From assembly GCA_013044035.1 (NCBI GenBank), contig JABEVE010000053.1:19166-83165 (forward strand): 64,000 nt of DNA, given 5' to 3'. This stretch comes from Burkholderiales bacterium. Its GTDB lineage: Bacteria; Pseudomonadota; Gammaproteobacteria; Burkholderiales; Burkholderiaceae_C. Positions 22,605 to 31,967 of the stretch are shown piece by piece. The notes below the pieces were generated by a model that was not told the origin of the DNA, ran no database searches, and saw nothing but the letters and a program-made list of their open reading frames with translations. A program made the position numbers and the translations under genes. How positions within the stretch are numbered: the stretch's first letter is position 1; each line of letters opens with the position of its first letter.

Positions 22605-23324
22605 ATGTCCGGCATTCGTGATGTGCGCAAACTGCGCGACGCCATGCAGCACCAAACCCGGGGAGCGCCTCGCGGCTTGGCGCAGGCAGCCGACCGACAA
22701 CGCCAGCCGGTACCGCAGCCGGAGAATCAGGCCGTGCCCGACGTTCGGCCAGGGGAAGCCCGGGAACGCCTCGAGCGTGACGAAAGCACCCTGTTTCGCC
22801 AGGCCGTGGCCGGTGCCAAACCGCTGGCACCGAGCGACCGCGCCGATCTCAGTATGCCGGCTCCGCCAGCCATTCCGCGGCAGCATCTGCTTGACGAACA
22901 GGCCGCGCTGGCGGAGTCGTTGTCCGACGCGGTGGATGTGGACAGCTTGCTGGAAACCGACGCCACCTTGTCCTACCGCCGTCCGGGGATCGGTGCTGAC
23001 GTGGTGCGCAAGCTGCGCCGCGGGCATTGGGTGATCCAGGACGAACTCGACCTCCACGGCCTGCGCAGCGACGAGGCGCGTGAAAGCCTCTCGGCCTTCA
23101 TCCATCAAGCCCAGGCCGCAGGGCGCCGCTGCGTGCGTGTCATCCACGGCAAGGGTTTGAGTTCGCCGGGACGCGAGCCGGTGCTCAAGCACAAGACGCG
23201 CGCCTGGCTGGTGCAGAAAAACGAGGTGCTGGCGTTCTGCCAGGCCAAACCCGCCGACGGCGGCGCCGGCGCCTTGGTGGTGCTGCTGCGCGCGGCGCCG
23301 GGGCTTGGGACGCGACAACGCTAG
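22605..23324 (+). CDS. Smr-domain protein
   Basis: ELDLHGLRSDEARESLSAFIHQAQAAGRRCVRVIHGKGLSSPGREPVLKHKTRAWL matches Smr domain. Confidence 0.9.
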   Translation: MSGIRDVRKLRDAMQHQTRGAPRGLAQAADRQRQPVPQPENQAVPDVRPGEARERLERDESTLFRQAVAGAKPLAPSDRADLSMPAPPAIPRQHLLDEQAALAESLSDAVDVDSLLETDATLSYRRPGIGADVVRKLRRGHWVIQDELDLHGLRSDEARESLSAFIHQAQAAGRRCVRVIHGKGLSSPGREPVLKHKTRAWLVQKNEVLAFCQAKPADGGAGALVVLLRAAPGLGTRQR

Positions 23325-23402
23325 CGTTTCAGGGTCGTAGGGCCGGCGTGGCGTCGTTCCCAACCAGGTTCGACCCCATCCGTTTCGCGGCGGGCGTGCA
23401 GT

Positions 23403-23843
23403 TCAGTGCGGCACCAACGGCTGCTGCGGTGGCGCGTCCCAATCGTCGGGCCGGTTGCGCATCCAGTCGGCGGTGCCGGCGAACGCGGCGCGCAGGCGCT
23501 GTTGCAAATCCTCGGGGACCTTTGCCTCCATCATGGCCTGGCGCATGCAGGCCAGCCATTGGTCGCGCTCGCGGATGCCGATGGCATAAGGGAAGTGGCG
23601 CATGCGCAGGCGTGGATGACCGAAGCGCTGCGCATACAAGTCCGGGCCGCCGAGCCAGCCGCTGAGGAACCAGAACAGTTTGTCGCGCGATTGTTCGGAC
23701 TGCCTGGGATGCATGGCGCGCAACTCGGCGTAGGCCGGTTCCAGGTCCATCAAATCGTAGAAACGATCGACCAGGGCGCGCACGCCTGGCTCGCCGCCGA
23801 GCAGGTCGTAGGGCTTGGGTGCTGAGGGGGGTTGAGCACTCAT
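23403..23843 (-). CDS. Truncated (group II-like) haemoglobin
   Basis: 146 aa; YDLLGGEPGVRALVDRFYDLMD...RDKLFWFLSGWLGGPDLYAQRFGHPRLRMRHFPYAIG. Confidence 0.85.
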   Translation of the reverse strand: MSAQPPSAPKPYDLLGGEPGVRALVDRFYDLMDLEPAYAELRAMHPRQSEQSRDKLFWFLSGWLGGPDLYAQRFGHPRLRMRHFPYAIGIRERDQWLACMRQAMMEAKVPEDLQQRLRAAFAGTADWMRNRPDDWDAPPQQPLVPH

Positions 23844-23993
23844 CGGGCGTGGTCGAGAGGAGTCCGCATGCTGACATTGTCGTCGCCCAGGACGAGGCGG
23901 CTTTGTGTCGCATCAAGGTACCCGGCGACCGCGCCCGATCGCCTGGCTAACGCAAAACCCAGGCGGACTGTCGTGCAAGCGCACAGCTCGGTC

Positions 23994-26510
23994 TCATCCC
24001 AGCGCTTGCAGGGTGCGCTGCGGCGGTGCACGCAGCACGCGGCGCAGGGCCAGCCAGCCCACGGCCAGGGCCAGCACGGCGCCCAGGGTCGTGCCCAGCG
24101 CGAACCATGCTGGCGACGGTGTCCAGGTGAAGTCGAAGACGCGCCGCGCCAGCACCCAGGCGACGATGGCCGCTGCCGCCGTGCCGAGCAGTCCGGCCAG
24201 CGCGCCGCTGAGCAGCAGCTCGGCTGTCATCACCTGCTGCAGCAGGCTGCTGGAGGCGCCGAGTACGCGCCACATGGCCGTTTCATGTTCGCGTTCCTGT
24301 CGGCTGATGAGCAGGCTGGCCACCAGCACCGCCAGCCCCGCGGCCAGGGCAAAGCCGAACAGGAATTGCACGGCGGTGCTGACCTGCTCCAGCATGTGGC
24401 GCACCTGGGTCAGCAGGTAACTGAGGTCGATCAGCGTGATGTCGGGAAAGGCATGGGCCAAGCGGTCATCGAGGTTGTCGGCGCTGGTGCGCGCCGCGGG
24501 CGGCTCGAAGAAGGCAGTGATGAAGGTGGTTGGCTGCCGCGCCAGCATCGCGCGCGGCATGAGCACGAAGAAATTGACCCGCATCGAGCCCCAGTCGATT
24601 TTGCGCAGGCTGGTGATGGGTGCGGTGATGGTGCTGCCGGCAACGTCGAAGCTGAGCTGGTCGCCCATCTTCAGGCCCAGGGTGGTGGCGATGCCGGTAT
24701 CGACCGACAATCCTTGCGCGCCCGGTCCCGACGTCGCTTGCCAACTGCCGGCGGTGATGCGGTTGTGCGCCGGCAAGGTGGGCGTGGTGGAGAGGTTCAG
24801 TTCGCGGTCGACGAGCATGCGGGCGCGCTCATCCTTGTAGTCGCGCCCGAACACCGGTTTGCCATTCACCGCCACCAACCTCCCGCGCACCATGGGGTAC
24901 CAGTCATAGGTTTGGATGTTGGCGGCCTTCAATGCGGCTTGAAACGCCGGCCCTTGCTGCGGCTGAATGTTGATGACGAAGCGATTGGGCGCATCGGGCG
25001 GCAGGGTGGCCTGCCAGCCGGCCAGAAGCCCGGTGCGCAGCATAGCCACCAGCATCAGTGCCAGCATCGACAGACCCAGGGCACTGATCTGCGCCACCGC
25101 CTGCGCACTGCGCGCTCCCAGTTGCCGGGCGGCCAGTGCCATCACGCCGCGATGCTGGCTGACCAGCCGCCGCAAACCCCACACCAGCGCGAAAGCCAGC
25201 ACGGCGAAGCCCACTGCAGCGGCGGCGAATCCCCCCAGGGCGATGAGCGCGAGCTTGCGGTCCTGCGCCAGCAGCAACAACACGGCCACGAACAGCCCCA
25301 CACCCACCACGCCCAGCAACCAGGGCGCAAGGCTGAATGCCCGGGGCTCACGGCGCAGCACACGCAGCGGCGGTACCCGCGCCAGTTGCAGCACGGGCGG
25401 CAGGGCGAACGCCAGCAGCAGCGCCAGCGCCGCCAGCAGGGCGACGGCCGCTGGCTGCCAGCCGGGCGTGGGCAGGCCGCGCACGTCCACGACGCCGGCC
25501 AGCAGATGCAGCAATGCGGCCTGACCCAGTAGGCCCAACAGGATGCCGATGCCGCCAGCCAGCAAACCAAGCAACAGCAGCTCTGCCGTAATCAGCCGTA
25601 GCAACGTGCCTTGCGACATGCCCAGCGCCTTGAGCAGCGCCGTGGTATCCAGGCGGCGGCGCGAAAAATCGCGTGCGGCAATGGCCACCGCCACAGCCGC
25701 GATCAGCGCCGTGAGCATAGACACCAGCTGTAAAAATCCCGAGCCGCGCTGCAGGTTCTGGCCGAGTTCCGGCCCGCCGTCGGCCACGGTCAGCACCTGC
25801 AGGCCACGCAGGCTCTGGGTCTCGATGCGTGCCTTGGCCCAGGCGGCGAAGCCGGCAGCAACCGTCGGCGCGCCCGCGACGGCCAGGCGGTACGTCACGC
25901 GGCTGGCGGGCTGGATGAGGCCGGTGGAGGGAAGATCGGCCGCGTTCATCATCACCCGAGGGGCGAAGTTGATGAAGCCGGCACCGCGATCGGGCTCGCG
26001 GGTGATGACGGCGGCAACGCGGAAGCTGCGCGTGCCCAGGGTGATGGGGCCTTGCGCGGGCGCATGCAGTTGCGCCGCCACGCCGGGATCGACCCATACC
26101 GTGCCGGGCCGTGGCGCGGTATGCCGCTTGTATGCCGCACCCCCGCCGGGCGGGCGCAGTTCCATGCTGCCCAGCAGCGGGTAGCCTGTGCCGACTGCCT
26201 TCACCGCCACCAGATGCGTGCGCCCCTGTGTGCCCGGCCCCACGGCCATGCTGGCGAACACCGCGGTTTGCGTGGTGTGCAGACCGTCGACATGGGCCTG
26301 TTGCAGGAAGCTGGACGGCAGAGGGTGATCACCCTGCACCACAGCCTGGCCGCCAATGAGCTGGGCCGCATCGCGCTTGAGACCTGCATCCAGGCGCTGC
26401 GCCAGAAAGCCCACGGTGGACAGCGCTGCCGTGGCCAGCACCAGCGCCAGCCACATCAGCCGCAGCTCGGCGGCGCGCAGATCACGCAGGATGAGGGGTC
26501 CGAAACGCAT
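23994..26510 (-). CDS. FtsX-like ABC transporter permease
   Basis: 838 aa with two FtsX-type TM blocks and SRQEREHETAMWRVLGAS motif. Confidence 0.85.
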   Translation of the reverse strand: MRFGPLILRDLRAAELRLMWLALVLATAALSTVGFLAQRLDAGLKRDAAQLIGGQAVVQGDHPLPSSFLQQAHVDGLHTTQTAVFASMAVGPGTQGRTHLVAVKAVGTGYPLLGSMELRPPGGGAAYKRHTAPRPGTVWVDPGVAAQLHAPAQGPITLGTRSFRVAAVITREPDRGAGFINFAPRVMMNAADLPSTGLIQPASRVTYRLAVAGAPTVAAGFAAWAKARIETQSLRGLQVLTVADGGPELGQNLQRGSGFLQLVSMLTALIAAVAVAIAARDFSRRRLDTTALLKALGMSQGTLLRLITAELLLLGLLAGGIGILLGLLGQAALLHLLAGVVDVRGLPTPGWQPAAVALLAALALLLAFALPPVLQLARVPPLRVLRREPRAFSLAPWLLGVVGVGLFVAVLLLLAQDRKLALIALGGFAAAAVGFAVLAFALVWGLRRLVSQHRGVMALAARQLGARSAQAVAQISALGLSMLALMLVAMLRTGLLAGWQATLPPDAPNRFVINIQPQQGPAFQAALKAANIQTYDWYPMVRGRLVAVNGKPVFGRDYKDERARMLVDRELNLSTTPTLPAHNRITAGSWQATSGPGAQGLSVDTGIATTLGLKMGDQLSFDVAGSTITAPITSLRKIDWGSMRVNFFVLMPRAMLARQPTTFITAFFEPPAARTSADNLDDRLAHAFPDITLIDLSYLLTQVRHMLEQVSTAVQFLFGFALAAGLAVLVASLLISRQEREHETAMWRVLGASSSLLQQVMTAELLLSGALAGLLGTAAAAIVAWVLARRVFDFTWTPSPAWFALGTTLGAVLALAVGWLALRRVLRAPPQRTLQALG

Positions 26511-26549
26511 GACTGGAGCTTGGTGAACTGCTCGATGCTGGCGTTGCGG

Positions 26550-27557
26550 CTAGGCGGCGCGCATCGCCAGCACACCAAAACGTCGCAGTGGATCGGTCCA
26601 CTGCGCATCGAGTCGCCAGCCGGCCAGTGCGGCCAGTGCCGCAAAACCGTCCAGCGTGTATTTGTACGAGTTCTCGGTGTGGATGGTCTCGCCGGCCTCG
26701 AAGCCCAGCGTATGGCTGGCGATATGCACGACCTGGGCCTCACGGCTTCGCAGGTGCATCTCGATGCGTCCCTGCACGCTGTCGTAACGGGCGAGATGAT
26801 CGAAAGAGTCGGGCGCGAAATCGGCCGCGAACTCACGGTTGGCACGCACCAGCAGGTTGCGGTTGAACGCTGCGGTCACGCCTTGCGCATCGTCATAAGC
26901 GGCCTGCAGCACGGCGGCGCTCTTGCGCAGATCGACGCCGATGAGCAGGCCGGCATCGGCCCCGCCCAGCAGGCGCCAGCGCGTCAGCAGCGCCTGGGCA
27001 TGTTGCGGATCGAAATTGCCGATGGTGGAGCCGGGAAAGAAAAACACCACACGTCCGTCGATCTCAGCCTCCGCACGGCCGGCATCTCCCCGGCGCAGCG
27101 CATGCGGGAGCGTGAACGCCTGGGTGAAGTCGGCCTGCAGCGGGTGGATGGGCAGATGCGCAAACCGCGTAGCCATGGCTCGCACGGACGCCTGCAAGGC
27201 CGTGGGCGAAATTTCCACCGGCACATAGGCCGCAGGCTCCAGCAGTCGTTCCAGGAGCAGGGCGGTTTTCACGCCAGCGCCACTGCCAGGCTCGACCAGG
27301 ATGGCGCGCGGGCCGATGCACGTGGCCATGTCGCCCGCATGCGTTTGCAAGATGGCCAGTTCGGTGCGCGTGGGGTAATACTCGGGCAGTTCGCAAATCC
27401 GTTCGAACAGTGCCGAGCCGCGAGCGTCGTACAAATAGGCGCTGGGCAGATGCTTGGGACTGTCGAGCAGGCCTTCGAGCACGGCAAGTCGCAGCGACGT
27501 CGGCGCCAGATCCTCCGGCACGTCCTGCGGCTCATGCAGCGGGCTTGTGCGTTTCAA
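26550..27557 (-). CDS. egtD: L-histidine N-alpha-methyltransferase EgtD
   Basis: SAYLYDARGSALFERICELPEYYPTRTELAIL, LVEPGSGAGVKTALLL, FFFPGSTIGNF; candidate TTG start overlaps egtB TGA (TTGA). Confidence 0.92.
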   Translation of the reverse strand: MKRTSPLHEPQDVPEDLAPTSLRLAVLEGLLDSPKHLPSAYLYDARGSALFERICELPEYYPTRTELAILQTHAGDMATCIGPRAILVEPGSGAGVKTALLLERLLEPAAYVPVEISPTALQASVRAMATRFAHLPIHPLQADFTQAFTLPHALRRGDAGRAEAEIDGRVVFFFPGSTIGNFDPQHAQALLTRWRLLGGADAGLLIGVDLRKSAAVLQAAYDDAQGVTAAFNRNLLVRANREFAADFAPDSFDHLARYDSVQGRIEMHLRSREAQVVHIASHTLGFEAGETIHTENSYKYTLDGFAALAALAGWRLDAQWTDPLRRFGVLAMRAA

Positions 27558-28891
27558 GTCTGGTCCTTTGCCAGCCGCAGGCCCATGAACTGCCAGCGCT
27601 GGTGGGGGTAGAAGAAATTGCGGTAGGTGGCGCGCAGATGGCCCGGTGGGGTGACGCAGGAGCCGCCGCGCAGCACCATCTGACCGGACATGAATTTGCC
27701 GTTGTATTCCCCCAGGGGGCCTTGCGCGACTTTGTAGCCGGGGTACGGGAGGTAGCTGCTGCCGGTCCATTCCCACGCGTCGCCGTACACCTGGGTGTGG
27801 CCAGGGGAGGGCGCTGCAGGGCGGCAGTAGCCGGCGTCCAGCCCGTTCCCGCTCAGTGCTTGTGTGCTGGCGAAGGCCTCCCACTCGGCTTCGGTCGGCA
27901 ACCGCGCCCCGGCCCAGCGGGCAAAGGCGTCGGCCTCGAAATGGCTGATGTGGCAGACGGGCGCGTTGGGATCGAGCGCCTGCTCGCCAGCCAGGGTGAA
28001 GCTCGATGCAGCGTCGGCGCTCCAGTACAGCGGAGCACGCCAGCCTTCACGCTGCACTGCGTTCCAGCCGTCGGACAGCCAGAGCAGCGGTTCGTCGTAG
28101 CCACCATCGCGGATGAAGTCGCGGTACTCGGCATTGCTCACCAGGCGGTCGCCGAGGGCATGCGGCGCCAGCCAGGTTGGGTGGCGCGGCGCTTCGTTGT
28201 CGAAGCGGAAGCCCATGCCGGCATGGCCGATGGCATGCGCGCCCTGCACCCCGCAGACGAAACGCAGAGGCCGCGCCGCCTGCGAAGGCGGTGCCGGGAG
28301 CAGGCGCCACGCGGGCTTGAGCGGGTTGTGCGCGAGCAAATGCAGCACATCGGTGAGCAGCAGTTCCTGGTGCTGCTGTTCGTGCTGCAGGCCGAGTTCG
28401 AGCACGCGCGGGAGGTGACTCGTCGGGCCGGCATCGCTGTGGGCATTGGCTGCATGTTCGGCGGTGTCCAGCCCGTCGTGCATGTCCAGCAGCTTGCGCA
28501 GATGCAGGTCCACATGGGCGCGGTAGCGCCGCACTTCGGCCACCGTGGGGCGGGTCACGAGACCGCGCTGCGGCCGTGCATAGCGTGGCCCGGCGCTGAC
28601 GTAATACGAATTGAACAGTTCGGCGTAGCGCGCGTGAAACACGCAGTAGCCAGGCAAGAAGGGCAGCAGCGCAAAGGTTTCGAAAAACCAGCTGGTGTGG
28701 GCCAGGTGCCATTTCGCCGGGCTGGCATCGGCCATGCTCTGCGGCGTCATGTCTTCCGGCTCCAGGCTGGCGCAGAGGTCGAGCGTCAGGGCACGGGTGG
28801 CCATCAGGCGAGCAGCGATGGCGCCCGCCGGAAGTGGGGAGGACTTTGCGATGGCATCAGTAGAACAGTCGGGCAACGCTGCAGCAGACAT
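27554..28891 (-). CDS. egtB: Ergothioneine biosynthesis protein EgtB
   Basis: 445 aa; DinB-like N-terminus with PAKWHLAHTSWFFETF, HEQQHQELLLTD, FGE-sulfatase-like C-terminus with VYGDAWEWTGSSY and MVLRGGSCVTP. Confidence 0.93.
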   Translation of the reverse strand: MSAAALPDCSTDAIAKSSPLPAGAIAARLMATRALTLDLCASLEPEDMTPQSMADASPAKWHLAHTSWFFETFALLPFLPGYCVFHARYAELFNSYYVSAGPRYARPQRGLVTRPTVAEVRRYRAHVDLHLRKLLDMHDGLDTAEHAANAHSDAGPTSHLPRVLELGLQHEQQHQELLLTDVLHLLAHNPLKPAWRLLPAPPSQAARPLRFVCGVQGAHAIGHAGMGFRFDNEAPRHPTWLAPHALGDRLVSNAEYRDFIRDGGYDEPLLWLSDGWNAVQREGWRAPLYWSADAASSFTLAGEQALDPNAPVCHISHFEADAFARWAGARLPTEAEWEAFASTQALSGNGLDAGYCRPAAPSPGHTQVYGDAWEWTGSSYLPYPGYKVAQGPLGEYNGKFMSGQMVLRGGSCVTPPGHLRATYRNFFYPHQRWQFMGLRLAKDQT

Positions 28892-28997
28892 CTTTTCAGC
28901 CTAAACGCCAGCGCTGACGCTGTCAAAACGCCTGCTGATCAACCCCAGACCGGCACGGGCCAAACCCTCGCGGCGCTGGGGTTTGGCGACACCTGTG

Positions 28998-30620
28998 TCA
29001 AGCCGTCAGTTCGGTTTGGAACACCCGCCCGGCATGTTCGCGCAGGGCGTGAAAAGCGATGCCCGGCCAGCGCTCTTGCAGCACGCGCAACTCCGCGGCG
29101 TGGGTGAGCAGGATGGTGGGGGCGTCCACCACGTCGTAGGCGATGCGGTGCGAGTTTTCGTCGATGAAACGCTTGAGCTCGCGTTCGTCGTCGCTGTGGA
29201 TCCAGCGGGCCACACGATAAGGCGTGGCGCCGAGGCGCGCGGCAACGTTGTACTCCCCGCTCAAGCGGTGCAGTACGACGTCGAACTGCAGCGTACCGAT
29301 GGCGCCGAGCAAGAGCGGGCCGGTGAAGTGCGGTCGAAACACCTGAATGGCGCCCTCTTCGCCAAGCTGCTGCAGCCCTGTGCGCAACTGTTTGCTGCGC
29401 AGCGGATCGGCAATTTCCACTGCCTGGAATAGTTCCGGCGCGAAGAACGGCAACCCGGTGAATTGCAAGGTTTCGCCTTCGGTGAGTGTGTCTCCCAATC
29501 GCAGGGTGCCGTGGTTGGGAATGCCGATGATGTCGCCGGCCCATGCTTCTTCCAGCAATTCGCGGCGCTGCGACATGAAAGCGACCACAGTGTTGGGGCG
29601 GATCTCCTTGCCGCTGCGCCCCACCTTCAGCCGCATGCCGCGCTCGAAGCGGCCGGAACACACGCGCACGAAGGCGATACGGTCGCGGTGCGCAGGATCC
29701 ATATTGGCCTGTACCTTGAACACCAGCCCCGTGAACCTGGGCTCGCTCGGCTGCACTAGGCGCTGCATGGCCGCGCGCGAGCCGGGCGGCGGAGCCAGAT
29801 CGACCAGGGCATCGAGCACTTCACGCACGCCGAAGTTGTTGATGGCCGATCCAAAGAACAGCGGTGACTGCTGCCCAGAGCGAAACGCGGTCATATCGAA
29901 GCCGGGTGTGGCGTCGGTCAGCAGGCTGATTTCTTCCTGCGCCTGCAACTGCTCGGCACCGAAGCGGGCGGCGAGTTCGGGGTTGTCGAGGCCGTCGATG
30001 CAATCGTCATCCGCCCCGACCGCGCGATCTTCGCCGGGACGGAACACGCGCATGCGCTGGGCACGCAGGTCGAGCACGCCGTGGAAATTCTTGCCCATGC
30101 CCACCGGCCAGGTGAAGGGAATGGCGTCCATGCCCAGGTGGCGCTCGATTTCGTCCATCAGGTCCAGCGGGGTGCGCACCTCGCGGTCCATCTTGTTGAC
30201 GAAGGTGATGATGGGCGTATTGCGCGCGCGGCAGACCTCCAGCAAGCGCAGGGTTTGGGCCTCAACGCCGTTGGCGGCATCGATCACCATCAGCGCCGCG
30301 TCCACCGCAGTGAGCACGCGGTAGGTGTCTTCGCTGAAGTCCTGGTGGCCGGGCGTATCGAGCAGGTTGACGACACAGCCGCGCCACTCCATCTGCATCA
30401 CCGAACTCGCCACCGAGATGCCGCGCTGCTTTTCGATCTCCATCCAGTCGGAGGTGGCGTGGCGGCTGGCCTTGCGCGCCTTCACGCTGCCGGCGATTTG
30501 AATCGCGCCGGAAAATAGCAACAGCTTTTCCGTCAGCGTGGTTTTGCCGGCGTCGGGGTGGGAAATGATGGCAAACGTCCTTCTCCGCTTGACTTCATCG
30601 GTGATTCGCTCGCTCGACAT
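28998..30620 (-). CDS. prfC: Peptide chain release factor 3
   Basis: MSSERITDEVKRRRTFAIISHPDAGKTTLTEKLLLFSGAIQIAGSVKARK; G-domain DTPGHQDFSEDTYR. Confidence 0.95.
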   Translation of the reverse strand: MSSERITDEVKRRRTFAIISHPDAGKTTLTEKLLLFSGAIQIAGSVKARKASRHATSDWMEIEKQRGISVASSVMQMEWRGCVVNLLDTPGHQDFSEDTYRVLTAVDAALMVIDAANGVEAQTLRLLEVCRARNTPIITFVNKMDREVRTPLDLMDEIERHLGMDAIPFTWPVGMGKNFHGVLDLRAQRMRVFRPGEDRAVGADDDCIDGLDNPELAARFGAEQLQAQEEISLLTDATPGFDMTAFRSGQQSPLFFGSAINNFGVREVLDALVDLAPPPGSRAAMQRLVQPSEPRFTGLVFKVQANMDPAHRDRIAFVRVCSGRFERGMRLKVGRSGKEIRPNTVVAFMSQRRELLEEAWAGDIIGIPNHGTLRLGDTLTEGETLQFTGLPFFAPELFQAVEIADPLRSKQLRTGLQQLGEEGAIQVFRPHFTGPLLLGAIGTLQFDVVLHRLSGEYNVAARLGATPYRVARWIHSDDERELKRFIDENSHRIAYDVVDAPTILLTHAAELRVLQERWPGIAFHALREHAGRVFQTELTA

Positions 30621-31090
30621 CTCTACATTGACCCCGTGATGTACACAGCCATGTACGCATTCCAAAGGTTGCCCATAGCGTTATGCATATCGGCCTCTGT
30701 GCCTACGCCGGACAAACCCGGCGCAGCTCGTGATTTTAAGTTCTAAGGTGCACCTCGCACCTCCCGGCAGATGCCCGGCACTTTGGCGACGGCGACCTCG
30801 GCATGGTGCTGGGTGAGGCAAACCGACGGGAACTGCAGACCATCGAGCCCGTCGAAGCGTTCGACGACCGGGGTCGGGGGCATGCCATCGGGCATCGGCA
30901 CGTTCGCCGAAACTTCAAGTCCAAGGCCGCTCGCGAGCGCAGGACCGATGGTTCGAAATCCGAGACAAAGTCAACAGGAGAGGGTCTCGCTCATCAACTG
31001 CAGCGCGACGCAGGTTCCCTCGAACGGAACACGATCACCGCGCAAACAGGTCATGCACTTGGGTAGTGCGTTGGAGTAGGGTCATGTTGA

Positions 31091-31960
31091 TTAATGGGCG
31101 AACTCGGATTTTTGCATTTTGACAAGTGTCTCCAGAACGCGGAGCTCGTTATCCGTGAGACACATTGCAGCAGCAACCCAATCATTCACAACATAATTCA
31201 ATTCTTCATAATTGAGAGCACTCATTCTGGCTTTTGCATCCTGAAGGGCATGCCTGGCTTTTCTGCGCTTGCTGTGCTCAACAATAAATTCCCCGATTGC
31301 ACTTTCCCCGGCCCCAGGCGGGCAAACACGATCGATGATGCCAAGTTCCTCCAATTCATGAGCCGAATAGATCTTGCCATTGCGCATGATTTTTTCTGCT
31401 TCATGAACTCCAACTCGACGAGCCAACAGGCTCATCCCGCCGGTGCAAGGGAAGAGGCCAAAAAGAATTTCCGGGAAACCGAATTCAGCTTGTTCTTCAG
31501 CGACGATATAGTCCGCTGACAGCGCCGTTTCAAACCCGCCACCCAAGGCACGTCCCTGAACCAGGGCTATCGTGGTGCTCTGTCGAGTGATTGCTGTAGC
31601 CCATTGGTAAATCATCTCGAGGCATTGCACAGAATAAATACGCAGAGACTCGGAATCATCTCGCCGGATGCACCCTAAGAAATGATTGAGATCGCCTCCG
31701 ACATTGAAATATGCAGGATGTCTGGAGCGTAAAACGGCGTAGTGAATCGGATGATCTTGGTCATCACCGTACCACATGCTTTTGTTTTCGCTGATGTGTT
31801 TAATCAACTCTTGGAGTGAGTGAAGCATCAATTGGGAAAAATTCTGCGGCCGATTTTTCTGGATTGCCATGCTGATCCACAACACATTCAGTGCAGGATC
31901 GAAGTCAGTCTCGACAAGAGGCGCCGAGAGCGTGACGACATTCGCGTCTGTGCCTAACAT
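31091..31960 (-). CDS. rpfF: RpfF-like DSF synthase (crotonase family)
   Basis: IALVQGRALGGGFETALSADYIVAEEQAEFGFPEILFGLFPCTGGMSLLARRVGVHEAEKIM resembles Xanthomonas RpfF; both catalytic-glutamate contexts (GGGFE, PEILF) present; start MLGTDANVV chosen. Confidence 0.82.
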   Translation of the reverse strand: MLGTDANVVTLSAPLVETDFDPALNVLWISMAIQKNRPQNFSQLMLHSLQELIKHISENKSMWYGDDQDHPIHYAVLRSRHPAYFNVGGDLNHFLGCIRRDDSESLRIYSVQCLEMIYQWATAITRQSTTIALVQGRALGGGFETALSADYIVAEEQAEFGFPEILFGLFPCTGGMSLLARRVGVHEAEKIMRNGKIYSAHELEELGIIDRVCPPGAGESAIGEFIVEHSKRRKARHALQDAKARMSALNYEELNYVVNDWVAAAMCLTDNELRVLETLVKMQKSEFAH

Positions 31961-31967
31961 GGCCGAT

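Noticed and set aside
23832-25532. 566-aa plus-strand ORF
   Set aside because: Antisense to the FtsX-type permease; Q/H/R-rich shadow translation.
30736-31079. Possible decayed gene between prfC and rpfF
   Set aside because: A minus frame reads coding-like (ALASGLGLEVSANVPMPDGMPPTPVVERFDGLDGLQFPSVCLTQHHAEVAVAKVPG) but has an in-frame stop and no recognised family; left as unproven.
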